Shown here: in pieces, positions 9,801 through 16,740 of the stretch
How positions within the stretch are numbered: position 1 is the stretch's first letter
How the letters are laid out: every line of letters starts with the position of its first letter
The notes under the pieces: model-generated
What the model was told of the DNA's origin: nothing
Databases searched by the model: none
What the model saw: the letters and a program-made list of their open reading frames with translations, nothing else
Position numbers and translations under genes: made by a program
Source: Desulfovibrio sp. OttesenSCG-928-G15
GTDB lineage: Bacteria; Desulfobacterota; Desulfovibrionia; Desulfovibrionales; Desulfovibrionaceae
NCBI GenBank assembly: GCA_030266525.1
Contig: JAJDIC010000007.1
Span: forward strand, 1-47,470
DNA: 47,470 bases
Reading direction: 5' to 3'

Positions 9801-11555
9801 GTCACTTCTGTGAGAGGCAGCCTTTTGGGCGCTTCTTCCCTTACCGGCGGGAGGCTGGATATTCTGAACGGCGGCCGGGGCGGGCAAATACAGGTGGGCA
9901 AGGGGGCAAGCCTCGGCCTTGCCGGTTCTGCATTTGCCTCTTCGCTTGTTATCAATTCCGGCGGTACGCTGGAGGCGGGTGAAGGCGGAAGCGCTGCTTC
10001 GCTTATCATGAACAAAGGCGCAACCTTGAAGGCCATGAACGGGAACATGCCGCTTACGATCAGCGGCGCGGCTGTGTTCAGCATGGGCAAGGGCGATATC
10101 AAGGCCGTTCTGGCCGACGGCGACTGGAAAGAAGGCCAACGGTACGACATTTTGCTGGCCCCGGAAGCAGGCGCCGCCGACCTCTACAGCCTGTTCAACG
10201 AGCAGGAAATATCGCATCTGCTGTACACGGGCATGTTCAGTGTGAGAAACGGCCTGCTTTCCCTGTATATTGAGGGTAATGAAAACTTTAAGGGGCTGGG
10301 CCTTACCTACAACGAGCGCCACGCCCTTGCCGCTTCCATGAGCCTGCCCAAAGACAGCCCGGTGCGCGAGGCGGTATGGCAGCTCGCCGCATTAGGCTCA
10401 AAGCGCGATCTGGCCAGGGCCGGGGATATGCTCTCAGGTGAAATGCATGCGGACATTATGGGCGCAACCGGCGCTCTGGTTCGGATGTATATGCCCTTTA
10501 CGCTGGGGCGGCTTTCTTCGCAGAGTATTGTTGCCAACAAGGACAGGCTTCGGGCCATGCCGTCGCTTCTTGCCGGTACGCGGGAAGCGCTGCGCGTAAC
10601 TGGTGCTCAAGGCGGCGGGGCGATTGTTGATGCTTATGATCAGGAAGCCGCAGCCCGTAGCGGTAACTTCGCCACCGCTTCCGGCGGGCCGGATGGCTAC
10701 GCTTTTCGCGATATTCTGGGCCGCAGTCACAGTCTGTGGGCAAGCGTGGGCGGCAGCTACACCAGCTTTGGCAACACGGGAGGCGTGGCTGATTCCAAGC
10801 TCTACGGCCCGGAAGTCTCTGGCGGCTATGACCTTCGCACGGACGAAAACTGGCTGCTCGGCCTGGGTTTTCGCTACGGCTACAAGAAGTTTTCAGTGGA
10901 TACGCGCGACGATGACGCAGACATCAACAGCTACACCTTTTCGCTTTACGGGGGCAAAGAGTGGGGCGCAGGGCCGGGCATTTTCCGCGCCCTCATGGGC
11001 GGTGCCTATACCCTGCATACGGTTGATACAAGCCGGGAAGTGCGCCTGCCCACCTTCCGCGACAGCCTGGAGGCCGACTATACCGCGCACAGCTTCCAGG
11101 TGTTTGCCGAAGCAGCTTACGCCGTCAAGGCTCTGGAAGCTCTGGTGGTGGAACCCTACCTTTCCTTTGCCTGGAACAGAAACCACACGGAAAGCTTTAC
11201 GGAAAGGGGCGGCGCTGCAAGGCTGCATTCATCCAGCCGCACGCATGACAACTACACAAGCTACTTGGGCTCGCGCTTTCACGTTCCGGCTTCGGACCGT
11301 TTTGCCTTCAACCTGGACCTGAACTGGATGCACAATTTCGGAGGCATCGCGCCCAAGAATGTGATGCGCTTCGCCAGGGGCGGCAAACAGTTTTCCATCA
11401 AGGGCACGAGTATCAGCCGCGACGCGCTGGGCGTGGGCCTTTCAGCCGATGTCAGGATTAGCGAAAACGTCAGCGTGAATATTGGCTATACCGGCATGTT
11501 CGGCGAGCGCGACCAGTCGCACGGAGGCTCGGCAACCTTTACCCTGCACTGGTAA
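3849..11555 (+). CDS. Giant type Va autotransporter with Pmp-like and PATR repeats
   Basis: This 2568-residue protein carries a classic signal peptide (MLARTR, hydrophobic core, AFA cleavage near 25). Its passenger begins with Pmp-like units (FVGNS...GGAVY, FSGN...GGAI) at about 95-215 and again at about 664-878. Autotransporter-associated beta-strand units of the type GEGTLTLTAVNTYTGTTSV follow near 1355, 1450 and 1923. A linker (about 2150-2230) leads into a beta-barrel of about 276 residues from HSLWASVGG, ending in FTLHW as expected for Bam-dependent insertion. The predicted product is a surface beta-helix adhesin; function is inferred. I preferred ATG 3849 over the in-frame TTG at 3834 because AAGGA lies five bases upstream of the ATG and because it gives a cleaner signal peptide. 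No protease motif is evident. Confidence 0.93.
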   Translation: MLARTRFLFLALVFFLSFANSAAFAAPVTITGTKNLSDLLKADPGLTFGDIGFGSGTLNVLAVDVSWGSTGTLGIAAGQNGRITVADGRTLAISGATHSGDGGAISIQGSSDFSITGAGRAVFVGNSAVGNGGAVYSSNALLAFNAGAVFSGNSATGSSGAIATGGVGADVTLGKGTVITGNKAGSGGGAITAYGKLTLQGDQYSSGLVTGNRANGSPDFAHIGRSLSVTVGASETLGAGNRGGVLDMRDPVAGLTSGANVAATKDGHGVWLLGGYNEFGKGSFTVKQGTVYLYRTGQVDNRPSVGVQAGDIYLPELGSSFTLQSGATLASGDGNTIMADRVTLAAGSILAFDLAHYRDGGTHSDPMLTLQSGTFVDNVGTVDLLSLAVNAGTYVLASTNASAFRGKNLTLRGEMADQTRMPDLGTFGVGKFLEFTQGNLLGSKKLAWVGSDSTKAWNATAEGNWKDGSTSIKFLHGDEVTFGNSASNKNVLVNAGGVAVGDMFVSDAAYTFTSEASGNVAGDSGIVIDKATSSMGSATGKLTIWNGASVDFTGITGVNRFTGGIAISGPNTETQDPSSLHLGNASHLGTTFKNVAIGPGYISFYFKKPSGATSQTYAFTGFSDAGDDANRVKGMVGSGNVLNLLTAKGVSVTFANLTAPGTENGGAVFSDGKLSFDESGGNDDDGAFLFVGNKANKGGALYSEGVFALYTNDSVFAGNSSLGGGEFDPAKGGAIYSKGTEFTIDAANIVFTGNSATGKGEGGAIYTAGKFDFTGDNAVFSGNKAGGTGYGTGGAIRADRLFFSGTNAVFSANTTGSDGGALYMAGDSEFSGGALFTGNSAYLGGAIFANSSLSLRATGGDITFSGNKANGKPNALHMGTANYTLTLRADKGKAIRFYDGISAIGATTVKMNTNSDDTGTVLFSGTGSASAITANTTVSYGTLALEKKAVYGDNATGSTFSLGSAATLKTDVSGNRVEAASISLADGSTLAFDLTGTVRQGVSGSTFNLMVDANTVNVVKNTLVRVYAVPNVIGTYGLIDSINSISLPSGSDFALYMGDDKTPYVSERNANSGYLMYGLAPQNSRKQLVLKVVDASTNTTHLEWNAGDGEWKHTPLGKTNRNWLGFVDSVAVNTYLNGDDVFFQQSPSGTHAVTVAPEGVSPKSMTFKVSTYAFTGGSISVAGGVTVHSTGTAVFSGGAVKAGGTVAVDGTLGLVASADRIALTAKNVQFAPGSTLNITGYKPGQIPNPYDGGKFSPVTLVSATDTLSALPGTVTVAGQTGVDFLSAIAYKENSSVKVAASLSWYSTNPSSKAHGDFTIVSGQNFELGAVLANNTSTNRRGGTDAWNGESLTKMGEGTLTLTAVNTYTGTTSVMGGTLALKGKGAIASSSLLRLTASGAGFDIAAATPASGEVAVAVLEGVSGSKVTLGANTLVVGAGNVNSTFAGVVSGPGGLGKTGSGTFTLSGSNIYSGLTSIRSGTLSGGAAMSFSSQSLHEVAGAATLDLGGYDQTVAGLAGSGKAALGSKTLTISNSAPVDAAVFTGALTGTGVFSVQKGGQTLADADLSGFNGAFAANAGADLLFTSSGALSLNKTLTGNGTVSLAAVQQGSAVSLGAGVGSAFTGTVNLQKGTMRLDANAGLALTGATLALANTNGRAVVVADRSIGGLALRGGELMIESLAASQWSRAGLLSVGDLAITHGKVMLQVLPSGGSVADQNFFDYAHEVGEQLVAASGTVDWDGTPLSLTDYAGDIVEHSEVSDILQDGLVAGKGYYGHMAKIAESGADKGISLVYSLTRIEALAGKTVILDSSDAQAAVPLLYAQLTGAGGFTFCGTQAVTVRNSTNNYTGPTIIRNTVSAGSNNALGQTSSLSLGANGRFNLAGYKQTVKALSGAGTIDLGDKSGLLDVRQNAGSTYSGKVTGSGTLRKTGAGILTLSGSTSKSVTTSVIGGGLIVSGQMDGSVEAQNAVIVVRGTVNGSASLVNSVTSVRGSLLGASSLTGGRLDILNGGRGGQIQVGKGASLGLAGSAFASSLVINSGGTLEAGEGGSAASLIMNKGATLKAMNGNMPLTISGAAVFSMGKGDIKAVLADGDWKEGQRYDILLAPEAGAADLYSLFNEQEISHLLYTGMFSVRNGLLSLYIEGNENFKGLGLTYNERHALAASMSLPKDSPVREAVWQLAALGSKRDLARAGDMLSGEMHADIMGATGALVRMYMPFTLGRLSSQSIVANKDRLRAMPSLLAGTREALRVTGAQGGGAIVDAYDQEAAARSGNFATASGGPDGYAFRDILGRSHSLWASVGGSYTSFGNTGGVADSKLYGPEVSGGYDLRTDENWLLGLGFRYGYKKFSVDTRDDDADINSYTFSLYGGKEWGAGPGIFRALMGGAYTLHTVDTSREVRLPTFRDSLEADYTAHSFQVFAEAAYAVKALEALVVEPYLSFAWNRNHTESFTERGGAARLHSSSRTHDNYTSYLGSRFHVPASDRFAFNLDLNWMHNFGGIAPKNVMRFARGGKQFSIKGTSISRDALGVGLSADVRISENVSVNIGYTGMFGERDQSHGGSATFTLHW

Positions 11556-11621
11556 AGCAGCAGGCCCCGGCTCGGGGGGGGGGCGCAACGCGCGCCTGTG
11601 TACACCCGTTTTCCGCGTTTT

Positions 11622-11690
11622 TAAAAAGGCAGCCCCGGCCCCTTGCGTTTCGTGGTGAAGCGCACGGGCCGGGGCTTGCTGCATTTTTTG
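11622..11690. terminator. Bidirectional intrinsic terminator between autotransporter and cbpA
   Basis: GCAG-CCCCGGCCC pairs with GGGCCGGGG-(4-base bulge)-CTGC, with AAAAA before and TTTTTT after. It is therefore suited to end both converging transcripts. Confidence 0.7.
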
Positions 11691-11758
11691 ACGTCCCAAT
11701 CACATTGCGTTTGCCGTCAAGCGGCAACTCGCAAAGCTACTTTGCTCCAGCCGGATGG

Positions 11759-12760
11759 TTATTCAGAGTTTTCGGCTTTGCGCATGGAAATATCGCGCAG
11801 CTGTTCCCAGAGCGTTGTGACTTCCGGGGTGGCGGGCGCGTGCATGTCTATGGCGATGCGCACGAACTGGTCGCCCTTGTTTTTACCGCTGCCAAGGCCC
11901 CTGCCGCGCAGACGCAGTTTTTTGCCGCTGCCGGTGCCGGGGGCGATGGTAATTTCCACCTTGCCGGAAAGGGTGGGCACGGTGGCCTTGGTTCCCAGGG
12001 CCGCGTCCCAGGGCGGCAGGTGCAAATCATACATCACGTCGGCATCGTCCAGGGTGAAGTGGCTGTGCGGCTGGATGGTCACTTTCAGATACATATCGCC
12101 GCTGGGGCCGCCGCCTGCGCCGGGGTCGCCCTGACCGGAAAGGCGGATGCGCGCACCGCTTTTGATACCGGCGGGAATGTTCACTTCAAGGGAGCGGGGC
12201 GCAACACCGGGTGCGCCGGAAAGGGTAATGGCCTTTTTGCCCCCGTGAAAGGCTTCTTCCAGGGTGAGCGCAAGGCTTGCCTCCACGTCGCGGCCTTTGC
12301 GCCGCTGTTGTTGAAAGCCGCCAAAACCGCCCGCGCCGCCAAAGGGGTTTGAGCCGCCGCCAAAGCCGCCCGCTCCGCCAAAACCACCAGAGCCGCCGCC
12401 AAAGCCGCCACCCGAAGAAAAGCCCCGCCCGCCGCCGAAAAGGGTTTCAAAAAAATCGCTGAACCCGCTGCCGCCTTCAAAATTGAAGTTCATGTTTTCA
12501 AAACCGGGCGGGCGCTGGAAGTTCTGTCCGTTCTGCCAGTTGGGACCAAGCTGATCATACATCTTGCGCTTTTCGGGGTCCTTAAGGACTTCGTGCGCTT
12601 CGTTGATTTCCTTGAACTTTTCTTCGGCTTTTTTATCCCCCTGGTTCAAGTCGGGGTGATACTTGCGGGCCAGCTTTTTGTACGCCTTGCCGATTTCCTC
12701 GGTGGTGGCGCTTTTGCTGACCCCAAGTGATTTGTAATAATCTTTATATTCCACACCCAT
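11759..12760 (-). CDS. cbpA: CbpA-like (type II) DnaJ co-chaperone
   Basis: J-domain co-chaperone of 333 residues that would stimulate DnaK ATPase. The J-domain is at about 4-70 with the HPD motif at 35-37. A glycine/phenylalanine-rich linker ([13 protein letters not shown] and similar) spans about 95-155. A DnaJ C-terminal substrate-binding region follows ([31 protein letters not shown]). The zinc-finger CxxCxGxG repeats of true DnaJ are absent, which places it with CbpA/type II proteins. The ATG giving [10 protein letters not shown] has GGAGGG upstream; 14 further in-frame upstream residues are not conserved. It converges on the autotransporter and is divergent from the deacetylase. The strand, isolation and promoter element resemble those of clpB. 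Confidence 0.92.
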   Translation of the reverse strand: MGVEYKDYYKSLGVSKSATTEEIGKAYKKLARKYHPDLNQGDKKAEEKFKEINEAHEVLKDPEKRKMYDQLGPNWQNGQNFQRPPGFENMNFNFEGGSGFSDFFETLFGGGRGFSSGGGFGGGSGGFGGAGGFGGGSNPFGGAGGFGGFQQQRRKGRDVEASLALTLEEAFHGGKKAITLSGAPGVAPRSLEVNIPAGIKSGARIRLSGQGDPGAGGGPSGDMYLKVTIQPHSHFTLDDADVMYDLHLPPWDAALGTKATVPTLSGKVEITIAPGTGSGKKLRLRGRGLGSGKNKGDQFVRIAIDMHAPATPEVTTLWEQLRDISMRKAENSE

Positions 12761-12840
12761 TATAACAGCCCTCCAGAATACAAGTAGCTTTTTTGGCAGC
12801 AATCACCCGGGAAAAATCGCCATTTTCCCATGTTGCAGAA

Positions 12841-12866
12841 ATAAGATTGCTTCGATAAGAGTCAAG
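12841..12866 (-). promoter_or_regulatory. Candidate heat-shock-like promoter of cbpA
   Basis: On the minus strand, CTTGACT is followed after 13 bases by TCTTAT, the same -35 core and spacing as the clpB element at 3089-3114. The -10 is weaker. It lies about 80 bases before the cbpA start. Confidence 0.35.
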
Positions 12867-12928
12867 CTGTTTACACATATGACAAACCCGGATTGGCCGC
12901 GCGGCCCCGGCAAATAACGGCAGACAGC

Positions 12929-14032
12929 ATGACTTTACGCAAGGCGGCCTCCCTTCCTGTTGTGATGTACCACTATGTCAACGAGGATGCGGGCGGCATT
13001 ACCCTTTCTCCGGCCCGCTTTGAAGACCATTGCCGAACCCTTGCCCAAAATGGCTGGCGCGGGGTGGGGCTTGATGAGGCCGAAGCGTTTTTTCTCAAGG
13101 GCGCGGCCTTGCCGGAGCGCTCGGTCCTGCTGACCTTTGATGACGGATTTCTCGACAATTATCAAACAGCCTTGCCCATTCTGGCCCGGCACGGGCATAA
13201 AGGGGTGGTGTTTGCCGTTTCCTCGCGCCTTGAAAAATGTGATACCCCAAGGATTTCCGTGGCCGATGCCCTTTCGGGCAAAACGCCTGCCCCGCCGGAA
13301 GTGGCGCACCCGTTGCGACGCACGAAACAGGGGCATATTGTACGGCAGGATGTATTCATGAGCCACGCGGAAGCGCGTGCGGCGGACACAGAGGGCACGC
13401 TTGCCGTGGCTTCGCATTGCCGTGGGCATTTCGGCGTTTTTACAGGGCCGGAGTTTGCGGACTTTTTTCGCCCGCGTGACAACCAGCGGACTTTTTTTCG
13501 TACCGAAGCGGAGCCTGTGTGGGGCCTGCCGGACTTTTCGGTCAGATCCGGCCTGGCTCACCGGGCTTTTTTGCCAGCTGCTCGTCTGGTGGAAGATGTG
13601 CAAGAACTGGTGCCGCAAAACCGGGACGGGGCGGACGAGTTTTTCGCAAACCCGGAAGCCGTGCGCGAGCTACGGGCCGTGGTTGAACGCCATGCGCAGA
13701 ACATGGGCCGCCTTGAAACGGATGAAGAACGGCTTGTGCGTATGCGCCGGGAAATAGCGGGCGGCAAGAATGAGCTGGAAGCCATACTCGGCCATGAACT
13801 GCGCACCCTGTGCTGGCCTTGGGGAGAGTATGACGATACAGCCCTTGCCCTTGCGCAGGAAGCGGGTTTTCGCCTGCTGGTCACAACAGCGGAAGGGCCG
13901 AATACGCCCGGCGACGCTTTGGCCGTGCATCGCTTCAAGGGCAAGGACAAAAGCGGTGACTGGCTGGTGAGCCGCCTTCGCATCTATTCGCGCCCGCTGC
14001 TGGGAAAAGTGTATGCCCGTTTGCGTATATGA
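12929..14032 (+). CDS. CE4-family polysaccharide deacetylase
   Basis: Predicted metal-dependent deacetylase of N- or O-acetylated polysaccharides, 367 residues. Motif 1 is TFDDG, with the catalytic and metal-binding aspartates at 71-72. A motif 2 variant HCRGH (H163, H167) replaces the usual H(S/T)xxH. A late CWPWGEYDD followed by an AGF segment matches the C-terminal half of the NodB fold. Between motifs 2 and 3 is a long insert (about 175-285) that I do not recognise. No signal peptide or membrane segment is visible. I chose ATG 12929; a TTG at 12893 is in frame but has no better ribosome site, and neither start has a clear Shine-Dalgarno. The stop codon abuts a 29-bp intergenic repeat. Confidence 0.82.
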   Translation: MTLRKAASLPVVMYHYVNEDAGGITLSPARFEDHCRTLAQNGWRGVGLDEAEAFFLKGAALPERSVLLTFDDGFLDNYQTALPILARHGHKGVVFAVSSRLEKCDTPRISVADALSGKTPAPPEVAHPLRRTKQGHIVRQDVFMSHAEARAADTEGTLAVASHCRGHFGVFTGPEFADFFRPRDNQRTFFRTEAEPVWGLPDFSVRSGLAHRAFLPAARLVEDVQELVPQNRDGADEFFANPEAVRELRAVVERHAQNMGRLETDEERLVRMRREIAGGKNELEAILGHELRTLCWPWGEYDDTALALAQEAGFRLLVTTAEGPNTPGDALAVHRFKGKDKSGDWLVSRLRIYSRPLLGKVYARLRI

Positions 14033-14061
14033 AAGAGGCTTTCGGAGCGCGTGTCAGACGG
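14033..14061. repeat. 29-bp intergenic repeat, copy 2
   Basis: This matches 229-257 at 28 of 29 positions. It begins directly after the deacetylase stop codon, and a T-run follows within a few bases. It lies between two converging genes. Confidence 0.7.
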
Positions 14062-14106
14062 TTTTTATTACCTTTCTCTCTAAAAACACACAAAGCCCTT
14101 CACCAT

Positions 14107-15270
14107 CTATTTGCCGAACTTTTCACGCGCCGCAAGGGCCAGGCCGTAAATAGCCGCTCCCCAAAGCCCGGCCTGGGGCTTTTGCATATGAAATACCGGC
14201 ACTTCGGCAAGAAGTTCAGCGTGTGCCCCGGCAAGAAACTCCTCTGCAAATTCGGGGCGCGTGAGCACCGGCACACGTAGCGCCATGCCGCCGCCAATGA
14301 ACAGACCGTTCAGACAAAGCGTGCTCAACACAAAGTTACGGCAAGCCCTGGCGTAGAGCTTTGCATACAGGGCGAGGCATTCTTCGTTTGTGGCCGCTTC
14401 GACGCTGGCCTCTACCGGGGTAACCCGCCGCCCGGTAACATACGAGACAATAGCCGCAAGCCCGGAGCCTGTGACCACGGTATCGCCAATCAGCCTGTCA
14501 GTACCGGCAAAGTCCGCAGCGAAGCGGGCAAAAGCGAATTCCTCTTGCCCGATAAAGGGAAACTCCATATGCCCGCCTTCTCCCGGCAATACTTTGGCTT
14601 TGGCCAGACGCTGTTCCGTGTTTGCCTTTGCGTCCCAGTGCGGCGGCGCGGGTTGCGGCGTGTGGGGCGATGGGCGAAGCGCTGTGCGCAGCGGTGGGTG
14701 CCCGGGCAGGCAAAGCGGTGCGCAAAGCAGCTGGGCCGTGCCAAAACCCGTTCCCGCGCCTACAACGCCATAGGATATGCTTTCGTCTTCCAGGCTGGAT
14801 TGTTCAGACGGGCCGGATAAGCCTGCGCGGCAAGTCCGGCTGGCGCTGCCCGGCAGAAGCGGGACCATGTCCACCAGCTCCGGCATGAGGCAGGCGTAGG
14901 CCTGGGCGACGAAATCGTTGATCAGGAGGGGTTTGGTATTACCAAGCGCCGCGCGCACTTCGTTGGCGTCAATGTTCCACGGGGCATTGGGCAGGCGGCA
15001 AAAATCCCCTTGTACAGCCCCGGCCACGGCAAAAACCGCGTTTTGCGGCAGGGCGTCCTGTGTAAGGAGCGGGGCGCTCTCGCAGCCGGAACGCGTGTCG
15101 GTCGCGAACAGCGAAGCCACGGCTTCGCCCGCGTTGGCGAAGTCTCTGGAGCGCAGAACGCGTTCAGAGCGCAAATGCAGTGCCTGACCGTCCTTGGCTG
15201 CGTCTTGCGCTTCAAAGACGGCAAAGCGGCTGTGCGTTCCGCCAATATCCGCGACCAGTAAGGAAGCCAT
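14107..15270 (-). CDS. glk: Glucokinase
   Basis: ATP-dependent phosphorylation of glucose to glucose-6-phosphate in the cytoplasm. The 387-residue protein opens with the phosphate-binding LLVADIGGTHSRFA, then AVAGAVQGD, LINDFVAQAYA (catalytic aspartate in LINDF), GTGFGTA, LPGEGGHMEF and the C-terminal IGGGMALR, all characteristic of the Glk family. At about 190-225 there is a proline-rich insertion (PLCLPGHPPLRTALRPSPH) absent from the usual protein of about 320 residues. The start codon lies one base after the stop of the preceding lipoprotein gene and lacks an obvious ribosome site, so it is probably translationally coupled. MASLLVADIGG is the natural start. Confidence 0.93.
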   Translation of the reverse strand: MASLLVADIGGTHSRFAVFEAQDAAKDGQALHLRSERVLRSRDFANAGEAVASLFATDTRSGCESAPLLTQDALPQNAVFAVAGAVQGDFCRLPNAPWNIDANEVRAALGNTKPLLINDFVAQAYACLMPELVDMVPLLPGSASRTCRAGLSGPSEQSSLEDESISYGVVGAGTGFGTAQLLCAPLCLPGHPPLRTALRPSPHTPQPAPPHWDAKANTEQRLAKAKVLPGEGGHMEFPFIGQEEFAFARFAADFAGTDRLIGDTVVTGSGLAAIVSYVTGRRVTPVEASVEAATNEECLALYAKLYARACRNFVLSTLCLNGLFIGGGMALRVPVLTRPEFAEEFLAGAHAELLAEVPVFHMQKPQAGLWGAAIYGLALAAREKFGK

Positions 15271-15271
15271 A

Positions 15272-16099
15272 CTAGTACCGGTAGTTGTAGCTGTCACGTT
15301 CTATGTGCTGGGCAACACCGACCAGCTTGTCCATTCTGGGCGAACGCTCCGGCCTCCGGGGCAGGCGCTCCTGGTTGCCGGAGATCGCGGTTTCGGCAAG
15401 GCCGCCGGGGTTGAAGCTCTTGTCAGCCCTGGCGTTGAATTCGCCAATCTCTTTTTCACAGTTGGCAATGACCGAACGGGTAAGAATGGAAAGGCTGCCC
15501 CCTTCGTCCATACCGCTTTCAAGTTGTGAGCGCATGCACATGGGGGCGGGCTCGCGGTATTCCGTAACCAGACGGGCATAGTCCTGCGAGGTGGACGACC
15601 AGCGCTTGGCAAGCCAGAACGGGGGCACTTTCAGGCCGTTGGCCGCGTACAGGTCGCTGAACCAGTCTCCATTGGCGGTAAGGGGGAAAATCTGGGTGGT
15701 CCAGTGCTTGCCGCCGTACTTGTTTTTTTCATAGGCAAGCGATTCCTTTTTCGCCCAGGTTTCCATTTCCCACTCCCAAAGGGCTGAGGGCAGTTCGCTG
15801 TATATAATGTGGGCGTGCCGGGTTATTTCCTGCCCGGCCTGAATTTGCGCCGGGTCAGTATAGACTCCGTATACAAAGGAGCCGCGTGGCTTGACGGTCA
15901 CATCCGAGGGCACGGCAGCGCCAAGGCGCCCTGCGGCTGCAAGCTCCAGGGGCGGCGAAATGCTGACGGTGAAGCCCGTGGTTCCCGAGCCGTAAAAGCC
16001 CTGATCGGTTGCGCCAAGCTGTCTGGCGTAGCAGGAAGAGACAAGGCAGAGCAGGGCAAGGCAAAAAAGCGTCAGAGCGGCGCGGGAAACGTGGTGCAT
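15272..16099 (-). CDS. Predicted lipoprotein of unknown function
   Basis: I do not recognise this 275-residue protein. It begins with a type II signal peptide: MHHVSRAALT, a hydrophobic core, then lipobox VSSC with the cysteine at 23, which predicts a lipid anchor. The mature part contains SGTTGFTVSISPPLELA, then a tryptophan- and tyrosine-rich middle (LWEWEMETWAKKESLAYEKNKYGG) and ends SYNYRY. Two cysteines (in APMCMRSQ and IANCEKEI) may form a disulfide. An AGGAG ribosome site precedes the chosen ATG; 24 upstream in-frame residues have no support. It is the first gene of a two-gene unit with glk, so it may act in the envelope alongside sugar uptake, but that is only inference from position. 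Confidence 0.8.
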   Translation of the reverse strand: MHHVSRAALTLFCLALLCLVSSCYARQLGATDQGFYGSGTTGFTVSISPPLELAAAGRLGAAVPSDVTVKPRGSFVYGVYTDPAQIQAGQEITRHAHIIYSELPSALWEWEMETWAKKESLAYEKNKYGGKHWTTQIFPLTANGDWFSDLYAANGLKVPPFWLAKRWSSTSQDYARLVTEYREPAPMCMRSQLESGMDEGGSLSILTRSVIANCEKEIGEFNARADKSFNPGGLAETAISGNQERLPRRPERSPRMDKLVGVAQHIERDSYNYRY

Positions 16100-16740
16100 G
16101 GCGATCTCCTGAAAGTATGAAAAGGCGGGAAGTGACGTGTGTACTTTAGCTTCGGGGTGCTGAAAGCGCAAGAGGCGGCACGAGCCGTTTTTCAGGCGCT
16201 GCCGCTTTTTTTGTTCTTTGTTATCCAGGCGGTGGCGACAAGAGTGTTTTCAGAGGGCATGTTTCCAATGAGCGCTACTCCTTGCATGCAAAGTATTTTT
16301 TTTCAACGCAGTGCTGTTTTTTTAAAAAAATGTTGCCTTTTTTTCTAACACGCAATACATATTAAGATAAGAAGAGTATGCTGTGCATATGCCCAGTTGC
16401 TTTTTGCAAAATGTGTATTGTGTTGAACGTTTTTTATGTGCAATAGAGTATATTGTTCAATGTAAGGCATCATTCTGCACGATTATGGAATTGTTTTTTT
16501 ATTTATAAAGTGACATTGTGGCGATGTTTTTTTTACATACTTTTCTGCATTGTCTTTGTGCGCTGGAAGAGAAGAAACGGAGTTTTTATGCATTTGCTTT
16601 TTTGTGCTCTGGAGGAAAGGTTGCGCTACGGTGTTAAACGCTTTCCGTTCCTGCCGTGGCAATGAAGTTCAAGTTTTCTCGGGTTGCGCGGCGCTCAATG
16701 CTCCCGACCCGCCCATCTGTAAGCATACATCGGCGTAGTT
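16100..16740. other. A/T-rich intergenic region
   Basis: About 640 bases between divergent genes with no supported gene. From about 16260 to 16560 it is strikingly A/T-rich compared with the rest of the window, with many T-runs. It contains TTGAAC (16423) facing GTTCAA (16455-16460), a small inverted pair. A GGAGGAAAGG site at 16611-16620 precedes a 14-codon TTG-started frame ending at 16665. I cannot tell whether that leader frame is used. Confidence 0.55.

Noticed and set aside
11574..11583. A run of ten G just after the autotransporter stop codon
   Set aside because: It lies outside the coding frame, so it cannot switch the autotransporter; it is probably part of the 3' G/C-rich region.
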